A DNA stretch of 64,000 nucleotides, from contig NZ_JAFCMB010000022.1 of assembly GCF_018130145.1 (NCBI RefSeq), positions 27,120-91,119 of the forward strand, in the 5' to 3' direction. Source of the DNA: Bradyrhizobium sp. AUGA SZCCT0176. GTDB lineage: Bacteria; Pseudomonadota; Alphaproteobacteria; Rhizobiales; Xanthobacteraceae. Both the position numbers and the translations under genes were made by a program. Positions 61,410 to 64,000 of this stretch are shown here, piece after piece. How positions within the stretch are numbered: position 1 is the stretch's first letter; each line of letters begins with the position of its first letter. The notes below the pieces were generated by a model that was not told the DNA's origin, ran no database searches, and saw only the letters and a list, made by a program, of their open reading frames with translations.

Positions 61410-62982
61410 CTACCGCTGCTGGGCGGCGAGCAAGAGCTTGAGCAGCACGCCGGGCGGCGGCGCATCCGGATTGTCGGGATCGAAGCCCGTAAGTGCCGCG
61501 ATCCGGCCCGCAAGACCGCCCATCGGAATTGGACTGTCCGAGGGAGCGAGCGATGCTCCCGGTGCGCCACGCTCGAATATGGGAGCCTGCGGTTCGTTGG
61601 CGCTCAGCTGGTTCAGATGTTGAATGTACTCCAACAACGTGGAGGCCGTTGGACCCTGGGATTGCCCCGGCCTGGACGAAGAGCTGCTTCCACCGGCTGC
61701 GCGGGACAAGGCATCGTTTCCGCTGACGAAGGCGTTTCGGCGTTGCGGCGGCGCCGCCCGCATCGGATGCAGCGGATCGAGGCCCGCCAGAGCCGCAGCC
61801 CAGTCGATGCGGCCGCTAGAGGCGTTCAGTTGATCGGGAAGAACGAACTGCGCGGCCGGAGCGCCGGTGTCGAAAACGGACGCCGGCGGCGGATTGCCAT
61901 CCCGCCGGCTGACATACCGCATCGGCTTGGTGCCGATGCCAGGCGCTTCGGAAAAGTCTGTCGATCCCCGGATCGGTGGTGGTGTCGTCCACAACGGCAT
62001 CGGCTTGTCGTTGAATATTCCGGGTGGCTTGCCGGGTTCAGCCGGCGGCAGGGGTAAGTTCGGATTGCGCGGCGTGACGCCGGCAGGAGAAGAGGTCCAG
62101 TTTCCGAAGCGGTTATCGAGTGAATTCTGAAGGTGGGGAGAAAGACCCTCGTTGGACGGAACGAACGGAACGGGTGGTGCACCGACATCGAACGTAGATA
62201 CCTCCGGCTTACCCGCGACGCGTCGACCCAAATACGGTACAGGCTTGCGGTCAGCGTCCCTCGGTATTTCCCCGACGCCCCTCACCCACGCGGGCAGATT
62301 TGGATTGGTGCTTTCCGCAGTAGAGCTTCCGAACCGGCGATCGAACGACTCTTGGCGATCGCCCGCAGGGCTAGCATTCGCCGGGACGAACGGCGTAACC
62401 GGACCGCGCAAAGGTGCTGCCGCCTTGTCGAGGGGATTTTCCAAGCGCCGATCGAAACCTGGAACCTTCACCGGGTGCGTTTGGCCGCTTACGGGATCGA
62501 CGGCAAAAAAAACGATCGAAAATCTCAGGAAACACCGTTCCCGGACCTAAAAATCCCGCCCTCTTCAAGGCTCCCGCCGCAAACGAGTTGCTGTTCTGCG
62601 ATAAGGGACGATACTCGTACCCTATCGAATTCACCTCATCGCCAAAGCTCGTCATCCGCTCCCACTGCGAACGCAGATTGTCAGCCTCAGCGATAAGCGT
62701 AGATGGCAGGTTTGACGCAAGGCGGATAGCATCTCGCTTCTCGGCTCTGAGACGCTTAAACGGCGAATCTGTATTGTTTGCACCATTGGACCGGCCTTCC
62801 TCTTGAACGAATGCTAAAAACTTAGCGACGTTACGATCGAACTTCTGCTCCGGCACCCCCTCAAGCGTGTGATGTTTTCCTTCGGAATCGATGTAGTTCA
62901 ACACGATATGATGCCCGAGCACCGCCCCTTGATAAGGCAACGCGCTCGCATTGGTGAAGGTCATAAAAATTCGTTCAGCCAA
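61410..62982 (-). pseudogene. Large repeat-bearing protein of unknown function, interrupted by a frameshift
   Basis: Two overlapping frames (62982 to 62371, and 62471 to 61410) join into one protein of about 523 residues if the A8 run at 62505-62512 is read as A7. The joined reading, EIFDRFFAVDPVSGQTHPVK, flows naturally into VPGFDRRLENPLDK. It starts at TTG 62982 behind AAAGGAG, 12 bases after the upstream gene's stop. The N-terminal third is globular (GHHIVLNYIDSEGKHHTLEG; YRPLSQNSNSFAAGALKRAG). The rest is Pro/Asn-rich with imperfect repeats (FDVGAPPVPFVPSNEGLSPH, FDTGAPAAQFVLPD, FERGAPGASLAPSD). I do not recognise the family. The indel may be real decay, a sequencing error or slippage. 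Confidence 0.65.
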
Positions 62983-62994
62983 TCTTTGACTCCT

Positions 62995-63426
62995 TTACTT
63001 CTTCACCCAGCCAACAAACGGAGGGTCCGATTTCTTCTTCAGGGGGTAATACGAAAATCCAACAGTTACATCGTCGCTTGAGAACAGAACAATAAATTGC
63101 TTCGCTTGCGGATTGTAATTGATCGACTGGAGAAATCGCGATCGCCAAGTTACAAGCAACAAGGCATCCGTGTCGCAATCCACAAACGACGGATGTCGAT
63201 TATTGAGATCCACGAACGGCATGATCCAATTCTTTTCCTTTGCAAGAAGTTGATCCACCTCTGCGACATAGGAAGATACTTTTTCGATGCAGGAGGCGGG
63301 ATCGGCGCGCGCAATCGGTGCTTGCACGACGCACAGCAACATTGCCGCCCAGACTGCAAAACTGCTGTTCGGCCGCATCACAGTGCTCACCGCCCGCTGC
63401 ATAAACGTACCAAACTCTTTCGTCAT
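62995..63426 (-). CDS. Secreted hypothetical protein paired with the large unknown gene
   Basis: A 143-residue protein with an N-terminal signal (SFAVWAAMLLCVVQAPIARA, cleavage near ARA-DPAS) and two or three cysteines in the mature part (C46-type ASCIEKV and FVDCDTD). The end is lysine-rich (YYPLKKKSDPPFVGWVKK). GGAGG precedes the ATG at 63426. Its stop overlaps the ribosome site of the large unknown gene, so the two are made together. No family recognised. Confidence 0.7.
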   Translation of the reverse strand: MTKEFGTFMQRAVSTVMRPNSSFAVWAAMLLCVVQAPIARADPASCIEKVSSYVAEVDQLLAKEKNWIMPFVDLNNRHPSFVDCDTDALLLVTWRSRFLQSINYNPQAKQFIVLFSSDDVTVGFSYYPLKKKSDPPFVGWVKK

Positions 63427-63575
63427 ATCAGGCCTCCACGCCCCAGATGCACGGCCAATTAGAAATCGCGTAGGCAGACTATGGATTATCCTGTTCTTTT
63501 CGTGCGCCTTCTCATTAGTTCACGTTGATGATTTCAGGATATTTTGTGCAGGCCGGTTGCTTGACACGTCCGACC

Positions 63576-63659
63576 TTACCCCCTGGTGGTCGGAAATCTC
63601 GCTTCACCATGATCGTTTCGGGGCGCGGGACGAACCGGGCGACGCCGGTCGGCACTCAT
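63576..63659 (-). pseudogene. Shortened copy of the small phage-type protein
   Basis: The 27-codon frame MSADRRRPVRPAPRNDHGEA shares its start and ribosome-site region with the 54-residue protein at 60730-60894, but it has diverged and stops early. It is probably a remnant left by the duplication. Confidence 0.45.
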
Positions 63660-64000
63660 GAGGCTACCTCCCATACCGTGATTGCAATCAGGCCGATCAG
63701 CGCGAGCGAGATCAGATACGCGATCATCGGCTTCTCTCTGGAAATAGAATGCGCGGCATGATCGCCGGTGTGTGATCATTTCGGGCGCGAACCGTATCCC
63801 TGGTGCAGGGGCCGCTTGCGCCGTGACCTTGGCCACGCCGCACACCGGCGCGTTCGCGCGTGCCGGCTAATGATGATCTCAAAGGTTCGGACGACGGCGC
63901 GCCTGCGACGCCTCAGGCGACGGGCGTTGGGAGTTGTGGCGTCGTGACAAGCGGCCGCCGTCCGATTGGAAAATTTCAAACAAAAAGCCCGCGGCGGATT
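63580..64000. repeat. Direct repeat, copy 2 (continues past the window)
   Basis: Matches 60815-61235 at an offset of 2765 bp, near-identical for the last 140 bases. It ends mid-terminator at the window edge, so the unit probably extends into a further gene to the right that ends in the same way as the large unknown gene. Confidence 0.9.
63656..63727 (-). CDS. Tiny membrane protein (23 aa), copy 2
   Basis: MIAYLISLALIGLIAITVWE plus VAS. It differs from copy 1 (60891-60962) by five residues, with the hydrophobic segment kept. The stop overlaps the following start (ATGA) as in copy 1, but the ribosome site is weaker (CAGAGAGAAG). Confidence 0.5.
   Translation of the reverse strand: MIAYLISLALIGLIAITVWEVAS

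Noticed and set aside
63776..63979. A 67-codon minus-strand frame in repeat copy 2
   Set aside because: The equivalent frame in copy 1 is closed by a stop, the composition is extremely Arg-rich, and it lies in a repeat spacer.

Overview
The window is high-GC, tightly packed DNA that looks like the chromosome of an alphaproteobacterium of the Bradyrhizobium/Rhodopseudomonas group. The reasons are GC-rich codon use, short palindromic repeats typical of bradyrhizobial intergenic DNA, an Omp25/31-type porin, several Bug/TctC binding proteins, and many CoA-ester and molybdenum-hydroxylase genes. This placement is inferred from protein character, not from a marker gene.

Layout. 1-1156: end of a nucleotide-sugar locus (fcl fragment and gmd). 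1463-2137: a Crp/Fnr regulator. 2557-11224: a branched-chain-amino-acid-type ABC transporter operon with an acyl-CoA synthetase inside it and a PaaK-like ligase at its end, broken up by three palindromic elements. 11624-14366: a small orphan protein, a class III CoA-transferase and a porin. 14525-20549: a tripartite tricarboxylate transporter (tctA, tctB, tctC) bracketing mtnA, mtnP and a class II aldolase. These three enzymes match the dihydroxyacetone-phosphate shunt for 5'-methylthioadenosine. 20735-29315: two enoyl-CoA hydratases, a serine-glyoxylate aminotransferase divergent from a YdiJ-like FAD/Fe-S dehydrogenase plus GlcG, and a beta-barrel protein with an Ig-like domain.

29387-58735 is a dense catabolic region. 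It holds a bis-MGD molybdoenzyme and three separate molybdenum hydroxylases: (a) a Tat-exported enzyme with a diheme cytochrome and an unknown secreted protein; (b) a two-subunit NicAB-like enzyme with a signal-less ModA-like protein, a cyclase-family hydrolase and a TctC; (c) a three-subunit CoxMSL-like enzyme divergent from an LLM monooxygenase and a PuuE-like deacetylase. A TetR regulator, flavin reductase and HpaH/acyl-CoA-dehydrogenase-like monooxygenase follow. Between them lie a Crp/Fnr regulator, an ABC importer with a linked phosphodiesterase, and a zinc alcohol dehydrogenase. The set suggests oxidation of aromatic or N-heterocyclic compounds; no substrate can be read from the sequence.

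58911-64000 is a decayed prophage segment on the minus strand: a GNAT acetyltransferase, a terminase large subunit fused in frame to an unrelated membrane tail, a short terminase-small-like protein, tiny phage-type ORFs, and a two-gene unit of unknown function (a secreted 143-aa protein and a repeat-bearing protein of about 523 aa interrupted by a frameshift at an A8 run). This unit lies between two direct repeats of about 420 bp. No rRNA, tRNA, CRISPR array or complete insertion sequence was recognised.
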